The translations under genes and the position numbers were made by a program. 64,000 nt of DNA. It comes from Bacteriovorax stolpii. Lineage in GTDB: Bacteria > Bdellovibrionota > UBA2428. Within the stretch, counting starts at the first letter, position 1. Every line of letters starts with the position of its first letter. The notes beneath the pieces were generated by a model. It did no database searches and was not told the origin of the DNA. It saw nothing but the letters and a program-made list of their open reading frames with translations. Below, in pieces: positions 52,576 through 61,814 of the stretch. The DNA is taken from the NCBI GenBank assembly GCA_945881775.1, contig CAMCVE010000002.1:50001-114000 (forward strand), given 5' to 3'.

Positions 52576-53175
52576 GTGACCGAAACGCCCTACATTCTTG
52601 CTGCCTTGCCGCAACTCGAAGACGATGAGTTTGCGCGTGCCGTGATCCTTGTGATTCAGCACGACGAAGAGGGTGCTTTTGGATTCATGCTCAACAAGCC
52701 CTTCGTCAATCAGGACGAAGTTTCCACACAACTCGTGGCCGAGATTCAGGATGCCGAAGGGGCCACTTTGCTCGAGTTCGAGGAACCGCTTTTTAAGGGC
52801 GGACCTGTCAAAGAAGAGATGGTCTTTTTGATGCACACCTCGACCGAGCACGGTGACGAAGAGGGTGAGATCACAAACGGAGTTTGGATCACGGCTGACA
52901 CCGAAGTTTTTCAGGACTTGCTCACGCGTGACGATCCCACGGTCAGGCATTCTTTCTTTATGGGCTGCACCTCGTGGGAAGAAACCCAGCTCGAAGACGA
53001 GATCCGCAACGGCGCTTGGATCATGATCCCGTACTCCGACAAAAATCTTTTCCAGAAGCCGCCCGAAGATTCGGCGGCTTGGTCTGAGGACATGTGGAGC
53101 GATGCGCTTCGCTCAGCTGGAGTGGACCCCCTGACTCTCATGACTCAAGGGCAGAACGACTTCGGACCCAATTAG
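52576..53175 (+). CDS. YqgE/AlgH family protein (DUF179)
   Basis: This 199-residue protein belongs to the conserved YqgE/AlgH family. The N-terminal block YILAALPQLEDDEFARAVILVIQHDEEGAFGFMLNKP is unmistakable and RHSFFMGCTSWEETQLEDEI is the C-terminal counterpart. Role is unsettled; the family is linked to alginate control in Pseudomonas but is widespread. The start is GTG 52576. It follows the methyltransferase after 60 bases and converges with the next gene. Confidence 0.92.
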   Translation: MTETPYILAALPQLEDDEFARAVILVIQHDEEGAFGFMLNKPFVNQDEVSTQLVAEIQDAEGATLLEFEEPLFKGGPVKEEMVFLMHTSTEHGDEEGEITNGVWITADTEVFQDLLTRDDPTVRHSFFMGCTSWEETQLEDEIRNGAWIMIPYSDKNLFQKPPEDSAAWSEDMWSDALRSAGVDPLTLMTQGQNDFGPN

Positions 53176-53179
53176 CTTT

Positions 53180-54172
53180 TTAGTGCGCGACCGCTTCTGA
53201 TTCGGATGAACTTGTTGCACAGGGGGCGCTGGCGAGCTCCGCACCTTTAGAGTTCATTGCGGAAGTTTTCTCCGATTTGCTGGCACCTTCAGAGGTGATG
53301 GCCCACATTTGGTACCCGTCAGGGTAGTGACCGCAGCGTGTTTCGTACTCACCGCGGACGGCATCGTACTGAGTTTTGGCACTTGTGTAGGCGGCATCAT
53401 CTTGTGATTTTCTGAGTGCGTTTTCTTCTTTCTTTTTCTTGGCTTCTAGTTCTTTCTCTTTTTTCTCTTTTTTGTCCTTGCTTGATTTGTAGATCAAGTA
53501 GGCGATGAGAGCGACCACAAGCACAACGCCGACTGCAATTGCGATCTTGGCTCCGGTGGAGAGACCTTTTTTCTTAGTGGGGTCTTCATTATTATACGTT
53601 GCGTCAGCGGGTGCCGTTGGGTCGGTCGGAATTTCGGCGTCGGGCACGACAACGACTTCTTCAGAAGCTTGGGCCTTCTCGACGAGAAGACTCCAGAGAA
53701 AGCTTGTGAGCGTGGAGGAATCAGAGTCGATACGGGCCTGGAACTGAGAATAGAACTCTTCGAAGCTCATGCCTTCGCGGACGATGAGTTCCTTTTTTCC
53801 AAAGCGGAAGCGACCGGCCTCGGCGTCGATGACTTTGAGTTCGGGGATTGAATCGGTAGGCTTCCCAAAACGAATGCTCGACCCTTGCACGCTAATGTTC
53901 GGCAATGATTTTACATCGAGGCTCGCCAGAAGGCTCACGAGGGTACGGAGGTCGGAATCGCTCAGGTCTTCGCTGAGAAACTCGATAACATCGCGAGCTT
54001 CGCCGGACTGGCGAGCCAGGCGAATGCCTGAACTGACATCTTTCACGACGCTGCGATAGGAGTCTTGCTGCAGCCCATCGGCGCGAGCGGAGTGCGGCAA
54101 GAGCGCACTTGTTGAAAAGGCCGCAAGGGTGATAGCGCACGCAACACGGTTCCAAGCTTTGATCTGTGACAT
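53180..54172 (-). CDS. Exported single-span protein with charged helix, unknown
   Basis: This 330-residue protein begins with a signal peptide (up to SARA about residue 31), a globular segment of about 140 residues (KDVSSGIRLARQSGEARDVI...), a Pro/Thr linker, a membrane span (about 210-228: IAIAVGVVLVVALIAYLIY), then a strongly charged Lys/Glu helix and a Ser-rich tail with Cys residues. I do not recognise the family. A TTGACA-like box lies 80-90 bases upstream, but no convincing -10 was found. Likely inner-membrane protein with an exported N-terminal domain. Confidence 0.7.
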   Translation of the reverse strand: MSQIKAWNRVACAITLAAFSTSALLPHSARADGLQQDSYRSVVKDVSSGIRLARQSGEARDVIEFLSEDLSDSDLRTLVSLLASLDVKSLPNISVQGSSIRFGKPTDSIPELKVIDAEAGRFRFGKKELIVREGMSFEEFYSQFQARIDSDSSTLTSFLWSLLVEKAQASEEVVVVPDAEIPTDPTAPADATYNNEDPTKKKGLSTGAKIAIAVGVVLVVALIAYLIYKSSKDKKEKKEKELEAKKKKEENALRKSQDDAAYTSAKTQYDAVRGEYETRCGHYPDGYQMWAITSEGASKSEKTSAMNSKGAELASAPCATSSSESEAVAH

Positions 54173-54406
54173 TCTTTGTTTTCCCCCAAGGTGAGTAAAG
54201 CAAGGCGCGAGCCAAGACCGAAATACCGAGTCTTAAACGAATTGTGCTGAGTAAAGCTTGTCAATTTTTGCCAAGACCTGTCCATCTTTTAGACACGAGC
54301 GAGACCTTAGCCCTGGGGTAAGACGGTTTTTATATTGGCGCTTCTCAATCTCAGCACCTTCAATCGGTGATTTTGACTCGTTCGCTGGCAGGACTCCTAA
54401 AAAGTC

Positions 54407-55309
54407 TCAGGTGCTCTCGCATCCAAGAGAGGGTTCATTGGCCTCGAGCAATTCAATCGTGACGTGGTGATGGGCGAGTGGTCCTAGCGCCTCGGTGAGT
54501 GACGCGCGAAGGGCGGCCCCGCCGGGGCTACCGAGCTTCATGCGCACCGAGAGAGTCACGATATTCTGCTGGCCGTCGGTGCTCCAGACATGGAGGTCAA
54601 GCACTCGCTCCACTCCGGCGACTTTCTGCAAAGCATTTCGAACGCTGCTGAGATCGATGTCGGTAGGCACTCTTTGCAAGAAAACGAGGGAGGTTTCGCG
54701 AATGCGCTTTACGGAGCCCCACAAAATATAGCTCGAAATGGCGAGCGAAAGCGCGGGATCGAGCCAGCTTACTTCGACAAACATCATCACGATCGAAGCG
54801 ATGAGAACTACCACCCAACCCAAAACATCTTCGAGCAGGTGCAGCGAAACGGCCTTCTCGTTGTGCGAGTGACCGTGGTGCGTGAACTTAAAAGCGAGTC
54901 CATTGACGAGGATGCCGAGAATCGACAGCAAAAGCATCCCTTGGGCGTTGACGCTTTCGGGGTGAATCAAGCGATCAACGGCCCGCCAAGCCATAAACAG
55001 CGAACCACAAATGAGCACCGTGCTCGTGATCACGGCGGAGAGAAGCGAGTAGCGTCGGTAGCCGTAGGAAAAGGCACTGTCGGCTTTCTTGCTCGAGACG
55101 CGCTCCAAATACCACGCCAGACCCAGCGCCGAAGCGTCACCAAAATCATGAAGTGCATCCGAGAGAATCGCGACGCTGTTGGTGAGAAGTCCACCGACGA
55201 GCTCGACCACTGCAAACGAGATGTTGAGAAAAAATGCCAAAGCCAAACCGCGGCCCGCGGGCGTGGGGTGCGAGTGATTGTGGGAATGGTCGCAATGCTC
55301 GTGGGCCAT
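54407..55309 (-). CDS. Cation diffusion facilitator (CDF) transporter
   Basis: This 300-residue CDF transporter exports zinc or related divalent cations. The N terminus is His-rich (MAHEHCDHSHNHSH). Six spans follow. The metal site shows SDALHDFGDA in helix 2 and the matching HLLEDVLGW in helix 5, the HxxxD-type pairing of zinc CDFs (H at 53 and ED later). A C-terminal cytoplasmic domain (residues 205-295) is present. A His-rich loop FTHHGHSH lies near residue 148. Substrate is likely Zn; Co or Cd cannot be excluded. Confidence 0.92.
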   Translation of the reverse strand: MAHEHCDHSHNHSHPTPAGRGLALAFFLNISFAVVELVGGLLTNSVAILSDALHDFGDASALGLAWYLERVSSKKADSAFSYGYRRYSLLSAVITSTVLICGSLFMAWRAVDRLIHPESVNAQGMLLLSILGILVNGLAFKFTHHGHSHNEKAVSLHLLEDVLGWVVVLIASIVMMFVEVSWLDPALSLAISSYILWGSVKRIRETSLVFLQRVPTDIDLSSVRNALQKVAGVERVLDLHVWSTDGQQNIVTLSVRMKLGSPGGAALRASLTEALGPLAHHHVTIELLEANEPSLGCEST

Positions 55310-55353
55310 TGGCTAAGAACTCTAGGGGGAAGGACTGCGAGGGTCAAATCTCT

Positions 55354-56496
55354 TTACTTACGAGTTTTGCCTTTAGGTTTCTTCGCGGGAGCGCGCACGC
55401 TTTCGAGTTGCTTCATGAGGGGCTCGTCGCGCTCGGTGACGAAGTTGATTACGGTCCCCTCCCGTCCTGCGCGCGCCGTGCGACCTGCGCGGTGCAGGTA
55501 GTTTTCGATTTCTTGCGGGAGATGATAATTGAGCACTCGGCCCACGTGCTCCACATCGAGGCCCCGCGACGCAAGGTCTGTTGAGATCAGTAGATCAATT
55601 TTCCCCTCGCGGAAACTTTTGAGATTCTGGCGACGCTCGATCTTATCCATTTCGCCGCGATAGATAGCGCAGTCGTAGCCCTTCTCTGCGAGCTCGAGTG
55701 CAAGCTTGTCGCATTGCTCGCGCGTATTGGTGAAAATGAGAGTTCCACCTTCAACTTTTTCTGAAAGGAGCTCTTTGAGGACCGGGAAGCGTTTGCCATC
55801 TTTAATCTTGCGATTGACGGTCGTAAGGCTCGACACGAGTCGATGGCTGCCTTCGCTCTCAATGACTTCAGCTTCTGAGAACATTTTTGCGATGAGCTCT
55901 TGAACAGCTGTCGAAGCGGTTGCGGTGAAGAGTGCGAGCTGAAGATCATTAGAGCACTCACGGACAATGCGCGTGGCATCCGGCAAAAATCCCTGGTCGA
56001 GCATCTGATCGGCTTCATCAAAAACCAGAAAGCGCACATCGCTGAGGTTCACCAGGCGACGGTCCATGAGCTGGACCAGGCGCCCGGGTGTTGCGACAAG
56101 CACTTCAAAAGTTCCCGTAATGTTTTTGCGCGCCACTTCCATCGTCGTTCCGCCGAGCACGCTGCGCACACGCAGACGGGTATCGTGCGTGAAGAGTTTG
56201 AAGACTTTGGCCACTTGCTCACCGAGCTCGCGCGAGGGAACAATCACGGCAGCGCGGGGTTGGGCCTCGACACTCACGGGGTCGCCAGCGAGCTCTAAGC
56301 TTTTAAGGATATGAAGCACAGGGATGGCGTAGGAAAGAGTTTTTCCGCTGCCTGTCTCGGAGATGCCCACCACGGAGCGGCCTTCGAGGAGCAGGGGAAT
56401 GGCGCGCTGCTGGATTTCTGTGGGCTGGGTGAAGCCTTTTGAGTTCAGGGTCGTGCGAAGGGTGGGGATCAGGTCGAAGGCTTTGAACGAGCTCAT
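55354..56496 (-). CDS. DEAD-box RNA helicase (compact)
   Basis: This 380-residue helicase has only the two-domain core: TQPTEIQQRAIP (Q motif), SETGSGKTLSYA (Walker A), VPSREL, TPGRLVQLMD, VFDEADQMLDQGF, TATAS, and the second domain ending HRAGRTARAGREG. It is similar to the helicase at 7.7 kb but lacks the long RG-rich tail, so it is a second member rather than a duplicate. Ends 44 bases downstream of the CDF gene start, on the same strand. Its RNA target is unknown. Confidence 0.92.
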   Translation of the reverse strand: MSSFKAFDLIPTLRTTLNSKGFTQPTEIQQRAIPLLLEGRSVVGISETGSGKTLSYAIPVLHILKSLELAGDPVSVEAQPRAAVIVPSRELGEQVAKVFKLFTHDTRLRVRSVLGGTTMEVARKNITGTFEVLVATPGRLVQLMDRRLVNLSDVRFLVFDEADQMLDQGFLPDATRIVRECSNDLQLALFTATASTAVQELIAKMFSEAEVIESEGSHRLVSSLTTVNRKIKDGKRFPVLKELLSEKVEGGTLIFTNTREQCDKLALELAEKGYDCAIYRGEMDKIERRQNLKSFREGKIDLLISTDLASRGLDVEHVGRVLNYHLPQEIENYLHRAGRTARAGREGTVINFVTERDEPLMKQLESVRAPAKKPKGKTRK

Positions 56497-56603
56497 GGCA
56501 GAGGATCTTAGCTTTTTTGCGACGCTTTGGGATAGCGAAATCTCGGCCCAGACGCCCGATTTTCTTAAAGATCTCGATGATTAACTCCGAAAAAACCTAA
56601 ACG

Positions 56604-57986
56604 ATGCGGCTGCTCATCTGTGGAATTTTGGTTTTCTCCGTACTGAGCGCCTGCGTGTCACGGCGCCAGGTCGTGGGTGAATACGATCGGAACCTTAGCC
56701 TCAGCTCCCGCGAGCAGGCTCGCAGACCTCAGACCCTTGTGTTTTTTTTGATGGATGGTCTCTCGGTTCCTCTGACTCAAAAGCTCCTCGCTGAGGAGCG
56801 CATTCCGAATATCAAAAGTTTCTTCCTGCCCTCGCGCCATGAGTTTTTTCTGGCACGCTCGACGTTTCCAAGTCTGACTCACGTCAACATGAGCGCAATT
56901 CTCACTTCGCGCAATGTCGACACCCAACCCGTCATCGGGAATAAGATCCTTCGCGAAGGAAAACTTATCAATCTCGAGTCGCCCTTCGCGCAAGACAAGT
57001 TCTCCGAACTTGTTCGTCCCTATAGCATCTTCACGGATCTCACTCGTCAAAAGCGGACGTCGATGAGTTTTGCTCCCTACTACGGAGACGGAGCCACGGC
57101 GCGCTACGGTCTCGATCTTAAGATGGGATTTGCTTACCGTTTCGGTGACTATGCTTACGTTGACGCCGAACTCCTGCAGTCATTCATCTTTGCGCTCGAG
57201 AAAATTCCTGTTGTTGAGTGGCCCGAGTTCATTTTCGTGCACATCATCGGCATCGATGGAAACGAGCATCGACACGGAGAGCTTTCAAAAGAAGTTGTCG
57301 TCTACGCCGAGGATATTGATCAGCGTCTTGGAGAGGTCTTCGAGCTTCTTCGGAAAGCTTCGCATGAGGGTCGGCAGATCGGTGCTGTCATGACGAGTGA
57401 TCACGGAATGAGTAATCTCAAGGACTACGTCTCGATTGACCAGGCGGTTTCGAGCCTTGCCCCTGGGGCGACGCTCATCAACCAAGGCAGAATGATGGGT
57501 GTGCATTTTTCTCCTGCATTCTCGATGCGTGAGAGAGACTCTTTTTCTAGCTCTGCTGTGACTCTCCCTGGCGTTGAAATGATTGTGCACCGTAAAGGCG
57601 AGATGCTCTCGATGCACACACCCAATAAGATCTACACACTTCGGTATCAAGATGCGGATTGTGGACGTGATGGAAACTATGCCCTGAGCCTCGAAGGCAG
57701 ACCTTTTCTATGCCCGTCGCAGCTCAACCGCGTGAGCGAAAAATTTTATTATCCGTACTTTGCGACCAGTCTCGCTACGTACTTCAGGGCCAAAGACGGT
57801 CCCGATGCCATCTTGCTTGCGAGGGAGCAGACCAGTTTCGGGGCCAATCTTCACGCTCACCATGGAGGCATGACACCTGGAGAAATTCTTGTGCCTCTCT
57901 TGCTCTGGAATCTCGACTATCAAAGCGCCGAGAAGCATCCCCAAACCTATCGTTTGCTGGAGACTTTCCGGGCGTCACGAAACTAA
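56604..57986 (+). CDS. Lipoprotein phosphodiesterase/alkaline-phosphatase-superfamily enzyme
   Basis: This 460-residue protein has a lipoprotein signal (MRLLICGILVFSVLSAC, Cys17) and a type I phosphodiesterase/nucleotide pyrophosphatase domain. LVFFLMDGLSVPLTQ gives the metal-binding Asp, ARSTFPSLTHVNMSAIL the likely Thr nucleophile, MTSDHGMSNL the second metal site and HHGGMTPGEILVPLLL the last. It should act in the periplasm on phosphodiesters or phosphate-containing lipids; the substrate is unknown. It starts 107 bases from the divergent helicase. Confidence 0.87.
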   Translation: MRLLICGILVFSVLSACVSRRQVVGEYDRNLSLSSREQARRPQTLVFFLMDGLSVPLTQKLLAEERIPNIKSFFLPSRHEFFLARSTFPSLTHVNMSAILTSRNVDTQPVIGNKILREGKLINLESPFAQDKFSELVRPYSIFTDLTRQKRTSMSFAPYYGDGATARYGLDLKMGFAYRFGDYAYVDAELLQSFIFALEKIPVVEWPEFIFVHIIGIDGNEHRHGELSKEVVVYAEDIDQRLGEVFELLRKASHEGRQIGAVMTSDHGMSNLKDYVSIDQAVSSLAPGATLINQGRMMGVHFSPAFSMRERDSFSSSAVTLPGVEMIVHRKGEMLSMHTPNKIYTLRYQDADCGRDGNYALSLEGRPFLCPSQLNRVSEKFYYPYFATSLATYFRAKDGPDAILLAREQTSFGANLHAHHGGMTPGEILVPLLLWNLDYQSAEKHPQTYRLLETFRASRN

Positions 57987-58037
57987 TTTGAAGCCTTGAA
58001 AAGCGACACGCCTTAGGCGATTACCTTTAGTTAAGTC

Positions 58038-58634
58038 ATGACTCAACTCCCGCTTTCAATACTCCCCAGCGGTGGAGAGGCTCTCTACTACTCAGCTCTC
58101 TTCAGAGCCGAAGAGAGCGAAGCCGCGCTCTCGCGTCTCGAGTCTGAGATCCAGTGGCGCCAAGAACCGGTCATCATGTTTGGGAGAGCCATTCTTCAAC
58201 CGCGCCTCACCGCTCTTTACGGCGATCCGACTAAGAGTTACCGCTACTCTGGCCTGACGATGCAGCCGCTGCCTTGGACGGAACTCTTGCTCGATTTAAA
58301 ACACCGTGTTGAGCGGACTGCCGGGACCACATTTACAACTGTGCTCCTCAATCAGTACCGCGATGAGCAGGACAGCATGGGTTGGCACCGCGACAATGAA
58401 AAGGAGCTTGGCGAGAATCCACAGATTGGTTCGCTGAGCTTTGGCGAAGTTCGAACCTTTAAACTCCGGCGTTATCTCGAGCCCCACGTGAAGGTTTCAA
58501 TCGATCTCGAGCCCGGAAGTTTTTTACTTATGCGCGGCGAGTGTCAGGAAATCTGGGAGCATTGCCTGCCTAAGACAAAACGTCCCAAGGGGCTTCGAAT
58601 CAATCTGACTTTTCGAAGTATAAAAGCTGTTTGA
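58038..58634 (+). CDS. AlkB-like 2-oxoglutarate/Fe(II) dioxygenase
   Basis: This 198-residue enzyme matches AlkB: GWHRDNE (His117, Asp119), EHCLPK (His175) form the iron site, and RINLTFR binds 2-oxoglutarate through its Arg residues. The start region includes SYRYSGLTMQPLPWT, typical of AlkBH2-like members. It probably repairs alkylated bases in DNA or RNA. It stands alone between two transcripts but is near photolyase, ADP-ribosylglycohydrolase and DUF2256 genes. Confidence 0.92.
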   Translation: MTQLPLSILPSGGEALYYSALFRAEESEAALSRLESEIQWRQEPVIMFGRAILQPRLTALYGDPTKSYRYSGLTMQPLPWTELLLDLKHRVERTAGTTFTTVLLNQYRDEQDSMGWHRDNEKELGENPQIGSLSFGEVRTFKLRRYLEPHVKVSIDLEPGSFLLMRGECQEIWEHCLPKTKRPKGLRINLTFRSIKAV

Positions 58635-58697
58635 CGTAAATTTTCATCGAGCTGTTCACAGTTTGCACGGCTTTGAGTTGACCCCTAGAGTAGTGGC

Positions 58698-59672
58698 ATG
58701 AATGAGCTTCTACAAAAAGCATTTCGAGGTGCTCAAATCGCCGATGCGCTGGCGATGCCAGTTCACTGGTACTACGACCGGGCGGCGCTGCGCAGAGACT
58801 ATGGAGTGGTTGATCGTTATCTCAGTCCCCGCAATCCCCACCCCGACAGCATCTTATGGCGCTCGAACTACGAGGCTCTCAATGAGCGAGGGGATATTCT
58901 GCGCAAACAGGTCAAGTATTGGGGACAGCGTAATATCCATTACCACCAGTTCTTGAAGGCGGGTGAGAACACGCTCAATTTTCGACTGGCGGCAGAGCTG
59001 TTTCAGCTCGTGAGTGTCGCGGGTCATTACAGCCCGGACACTTGGCTTGCTCTCTATATTGATCGGATGCTGGATCCCCACTGGAATCGAGACACCTATG
59101 CCGAGGAGTATCATCGCGCTTTCTTCACACACTATGCTGAGGGACGGGCACCCGAAAAATGTGGCATTGTGGATGAGCACATCGGCGGCCTTTCGACCGT
59201 TCCAGCATTGGTGGCTGCGCTGGGTCCCTCGCTTCCACTGGACGAGATCCGGCAAACTGTGCGACGGCACGTCGCCTTAACTCACGCTCATGATGGAGTC
59301 CTTCAGGCCGCTGATACTTTGGTGAGACTGCTCTTTGCGCTTCAGCAGGGCGTGCCACTGCGTGATGCTCTGGCCAAGGAGGCTCGGGACTGGCTGTCGA
59401 TCTCTGAGGCGAAGTCCTTGGCCGAGAAAGACGACGAGCAAGTGATCGGTGTGCGTTTTAGTTCGGCTTGTTATATCGCCGAGGCAATGCCAGCCGCACT
59501 CTATCTAGCTTGGAAATATCACGATGATTTTAAGGCGGGTATTGTTGCCAATTCAATGCTTGGGGGCGACAGCTGCCATCGTGGTGCAGTGGTGGGATCT
59601 TTGCTTGGCGCTGCAAGTGAGGAGCTGTGGATTCCGCCGGGAGGCGTGGTTCCCTCGGGGCACATCACTTAA
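58698..59672 (+). CDS. ADP-ribosylglycohydrolase-family protein, divergent metal site
   Basis: This 324-residue protein has the fold of ADP-ribosylglycohydrolases: FRGAQIADALAMPVHWYYD at the start, and NSMLGGDSCHRGAVVGSLLGA at the end. The usual metal sites differ: TDDT is replaced by GENT (89-92) and the GGDSDTTG-type block reads GGDSCHRG (289-296), keeping the first Asp only. The same changes appear to define a subfamily rather than a broken gene, but this is from memory. It may cleave an ADP-ribose-like bond or another N-glycosidic bond. Activity is uncertain. Confidence 0.78.
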   Translation: MNELLQKAFRGAQIADALAMPVHWYYDRAALRRDYGVVDRYLSPRNPHPDSILWRSNYEALNERGDILRKQVKYWGQRNIHYHQFLKAGENTLNFRLAAELFQLVSVAGHYSPDTWLALYIDRMLDPHWNRDTYAEEYHRAFFTHYAEGRAPEKCGIVDEHIGGLSTVPALVAALGPSLPLDEIRQTVRRHVALTHAHDGVLQAADTLVRLLFALQQGVPLRDALAKEARDWLSISEAKSLAEKDDEQVIGVRFSSACYIAEAMPAALYLAWKYHDDFKAGIVANSMLGGDSCHRGAVVGSLLGAASEELWIPPGGVVPSGHIT

Positions 59673-59725
59673 GAGTAAGTGCGGCGCGCCCGCTTAAAAA
59701 CCCGAAGCTGATCAGGCGAAATCCC

Positions 59726-59902
59726 ATGGCAAGAATAGCTCAAAACAAAGGACGGGAAAAAATTCCCGCTAAGGTCTGTAAGACATGTGGTCGTTTGATG
59801 GAGTGGCGGAAGTCTTGGGCAAAGAATTGGGATCGAGTTCTCTACTGCTCCTCGCGTTGCCAAAAAGAGCGAAAGAAAAATGCGAACATTGTGGTGGATT
59901 AG
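59726..59902 (+). CDS. DUF2256 zinc-ribbon-like small protein
   Basis: This 58-residue protein matches DUF2256. Four Cys are arranged as CKTCG and CSSRC, with MEWRKSWAKNW between, the family hallmark. ATG 59726 is chosen over the longer frame that extends into the preceding gene's 3' end. The photolyase gene starts 23 bases before its stop, which is the usual neighbour of this family. A role with the photolyase is inferred from this association. Confidence 0.85.
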   Translation: MARIAQNKGREKIPAKVCKTCGRLMEWRKSWAKNWDRVLYCSSRCQKERKKNANIVVD

Positions 59903-61115
59903 TGAAGACCTACGTCTGAGAGACAATGCTCTCATCGATCGCGCGACACGGGCCGGTGATCAGCTCGTCGTTGTTTGGACACCGAGCCCGAGCCAGGACC
60001 GTGCTTTTCTTTTTCGTAAGGCTCACCTCGAGGCGAGCCTTTGGACCTTCTCGAAGTCTCTGCGCGAGGCCGGAGCGAATCTTTACGGCTCTCGTGTTTT
60101 TTGTCCCAGTCAGAGCTGGATGAAGAACTTTATTTTTAAGAACCAGATCGAGAAAGTTTACCGAACGCGTTCTTGGGGAGCCGAGGAGCTCCATCTTGAA
60201 TATCTCGCGAGCACTTGGAAAATTGAATGGGAGTGGGTCGATCAGAATTCCCTACTTCCCATGGAATCCTATGACCCCGAGAGGCTCAGAACTGACAAAG
60301 TTTTTACAGATTGGCGTCGACGTTGGGAAAAGTCTTTACTTGTTCCTTCAGAGCCTCAGCTCCTTCAAGGTAATTTTTTGTCCGCGGGAGAAGAAGACCT
60401 TTTACCACTGGACGAGACCAAGCCCCAATTTCTTCATCCTCGCATTGCCTCCAGTGAAAGTGGAGCAAAGGAAGCTTTAGAATCATATTTTCAAGGGGAC
60501 TTGGCTTCGAGCTACAAGCTCACACGCAACGGGCTCATTCGGTGGGAGGACTCGACAAAACTCTCGCCCTATCTCGCCCTGGGTCTCTTAAGTCCCCATT
60601 CGGTCCTAAGACTTTTGAACCAATACGAGAAAGATCGAGGAACTAACGAGTCGACTGAGCATCTGCGGATGGAACTCATGTGGCGGGAATATTTTCGACG
60701 TATCATGGCCCTTAAAGGAGTAGCCCTCTTTGCGGCAGCTCCTCGTTATCCTTTAGCCGAAGACGTGCTCGCCCTAGACCTCTTTTGTAGATGGAAAGCT
60801 GGAGAAACAGGTGTTGATTTTATCGACGCTCACATGACGGAACTTCGCCTGACGGGCTGGATGAGCAATCGCGGTCGGCAGAATGTGGCGTCTTACCTGA
60901 CAAAATCTCTCGGCGTCGATTGGCGTTGGGGGGCAAAATACTTTGAAGAAGTCCTTATCGACTATGATGTGCATTCGAATTGGGGAAACTGGGCCTACCT
61001 GGCGGGTGTGGGCCAAGATCCCCGCGATCGAGTCTTTAATCCCGTCGCTCAGGCTGCACGCTACGATCCGGAAGGTATCTACACGAGCTATTGGCTTCGA
61101 AAGCGCCGTGAATAG
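59880..61115 (+). CDS. Cryptochrome/DNA photolyase (DASH-like)
   Basis: This 411-residue protein has the N-terminal photolyase alpha/beta domain (MRTLWWISEDLRLRDNALID) and the FAD-binding C-terminal helical domain: LSPYLALGLLSPHSVL, RMELMWREYFRRIM, DFIDAHMTELRLTGWMSNRGRQNVASYL, and the end block DYDVHSNWGNWAYLAGVGQDP. These correspond to the FAD site and the electron-transfer Trp. The family includes CPD photolyases and DASH cryptochromes. Its overlap with a DUF2256 gene favours the DASH group. It may repair UV damage. Confidence 0.9.
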   Translation: MRTLWWISEDLRLRDNALIDRATRAGDQLVVVWTPSPSQDRAFLFRKAHLEASLWTFSKSLREAGANLYGSRVFCPSQSWMKNFIFKNQIEKVYRTRSWGAEELHLEYLASTWKIEWEWVDQNSLLPMESYDPERLRTDKVFTDWRRRWEKSLLVPSEPQLLQGNFLSAGEEDLLPLDETKPQFLHPRIASSESGAKEALESYFQGDLASSYKLTRNGLIRWEDSTKLSPYLALGLLSPHSVLRLLNQYEKDRGTNESTEHLRMELMWREYFRRIMALKGVALFAAAPRYPLAEDVLALDLFCRWKAGETGVDFIDAHMTELRLTGWMSNRGRQNVASYLTKSLGVDWRWGAKYFEEVLIDYDVHSNWGNWAYLAGVGQDPRDRVFNPVAQAARYDPEGIYTSYWLRKRRE

Positions 61116-61169
61116 CGGCGCCGACTTTTTTGAGAACCTGCGAATTGGTTGACGCCAGTTCTCGGAATC

Positions 61170-61538
61170 TTACGAAAGCTCGCATGATCTCAATGTGACC
61201 TCGATGGCTACGTTGCTTCGTAGGACACTTGAAAGCATGGCCACACCCTGTTCCGTGAAGGCGTAAGGCGCAAATTTCAAATGTTGCCCTTTCTTTAAGA
61301 TCACAAATTGTGATCTTAAGAGCTCGTTGGCTTCTTCAAGGCTTAGTTGGAACATGAAATCGGGTGGGAAGCGCTTCGGATTGCGTTTTACTGCTTGGAT
61401 CAAGGCCCTCGTTTCAACTTGATAAAGTTCCGCGAGGTCGGAGCTGAGCATCACGCGCTGGCCGCGGATCACGAAGATCCGTTTCTCTACGATTTTTGCG
61501 AGTATGGGTGAATTGGGGATCGTGTGCTTTGGGCTCAT
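61170..61538 (-). CDS. ORF6N-domain protein, C-terminally shortened
   Basis: This 122-residue protein begins with the phage-type ORF6N domain: [43 protein letters not shown] and [27 protein letters not shown]6N proteins usually continue past this to a further helical region of about 50 residues. Here the frame ends with [10 protein letters not shown]. It may be a truncated or eroded copy. ORF6N is typical of phage DNA-binding or antirepressor proteins and is found on genomic islands. It lies 145 bases downstream of tRNA-Leu on the same strand. Confidence 0.8.
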   Translation of the reverse strand: MSPKHTIPNSPILAKIVEKRIFVIRGQRVMLSSDLAELYQVETRALIQAVKRNPKRFPPDFMFQLSLEEANELLRSQFVILKKGQHLKFAPYAFTEQGVAMLSSVLRSNVAIEVTLRSCELS

Positions 61539-61651
61539 CGAAGCAGCCGTTACAAGAAATGGTCCGATTTTGAAGTAAGGTTATTTGGGGGTAGACCCAA
61601 GGCTCCGTTTTTTCCTCTGGAAAAAAACTCGCCTTCCACGTCGCATCAAAT

Positions 61652-61669
61652 ACTGCCCCAAAGGGCAGT
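61652..61669 (-). terminator. Terminator after tRNA-Leu
   Basis: The hairpin ACTGCCC/GGGCAGT (7-bp stem, 4-base loop) lies 15 bases downstream of the tRNA on the minus strand, followed by ATTTGATG. It is likely an intrinsic terminator, though the T tract is short. Two further short hairpins (61584-61600 and 61607-61628) lie before the ORF6N gene. Confidence 0.6.
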
Positions 61670-61683
61670 CTTTGCTGCGCTCG

Positions 61684-61770
61684 TGGTGCCCGAGAGAGGA
61701 CTTGAACCTCCACCCCGTTTCCAGGACAGGCTTCTGAGACCTGCGTGTCTACCAATTCCACCACCCGGGC
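61684..61770 (-). tRNA. tRNA-Leu (CAG anticodon)
   Basis: The minus-strand sequence begins GCCCGGGTGG and ends TCTCGGGCACCA, closing a 7-bp acceptor stem and an encoded CCA. The anticodon stem is CAGGT/GCCTG, with loop CTCAGAA giving anticodon CAG, which reads CUG leucine codons. The long variable arm (GTCCTGGAAACGGGGT) is typical of tRNA-Leu. The T arm carries GGTTCAAGTCC. Length is 87 bases. Confidence 0.97.
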
Positions 61771-61785
61771 GAGTGTGAGCGGTCA

Positions 61786-61814
61786 GATTTAAAGGGAATT
61801 TGGGATTGGGTCAA
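61786..61814 (-). promoter_or_regulatory. Sigma-70 promoter of tRNA-Leu
   Basis: On the minus strand TTGACC (61809-61814) and TAAATC (61786-61791) are 17 bases apart. The start would be about 8-9 bases before the tRNA. The -35 box overlaps the stop codon of the response-regulator gene. Confidence 0.7.
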
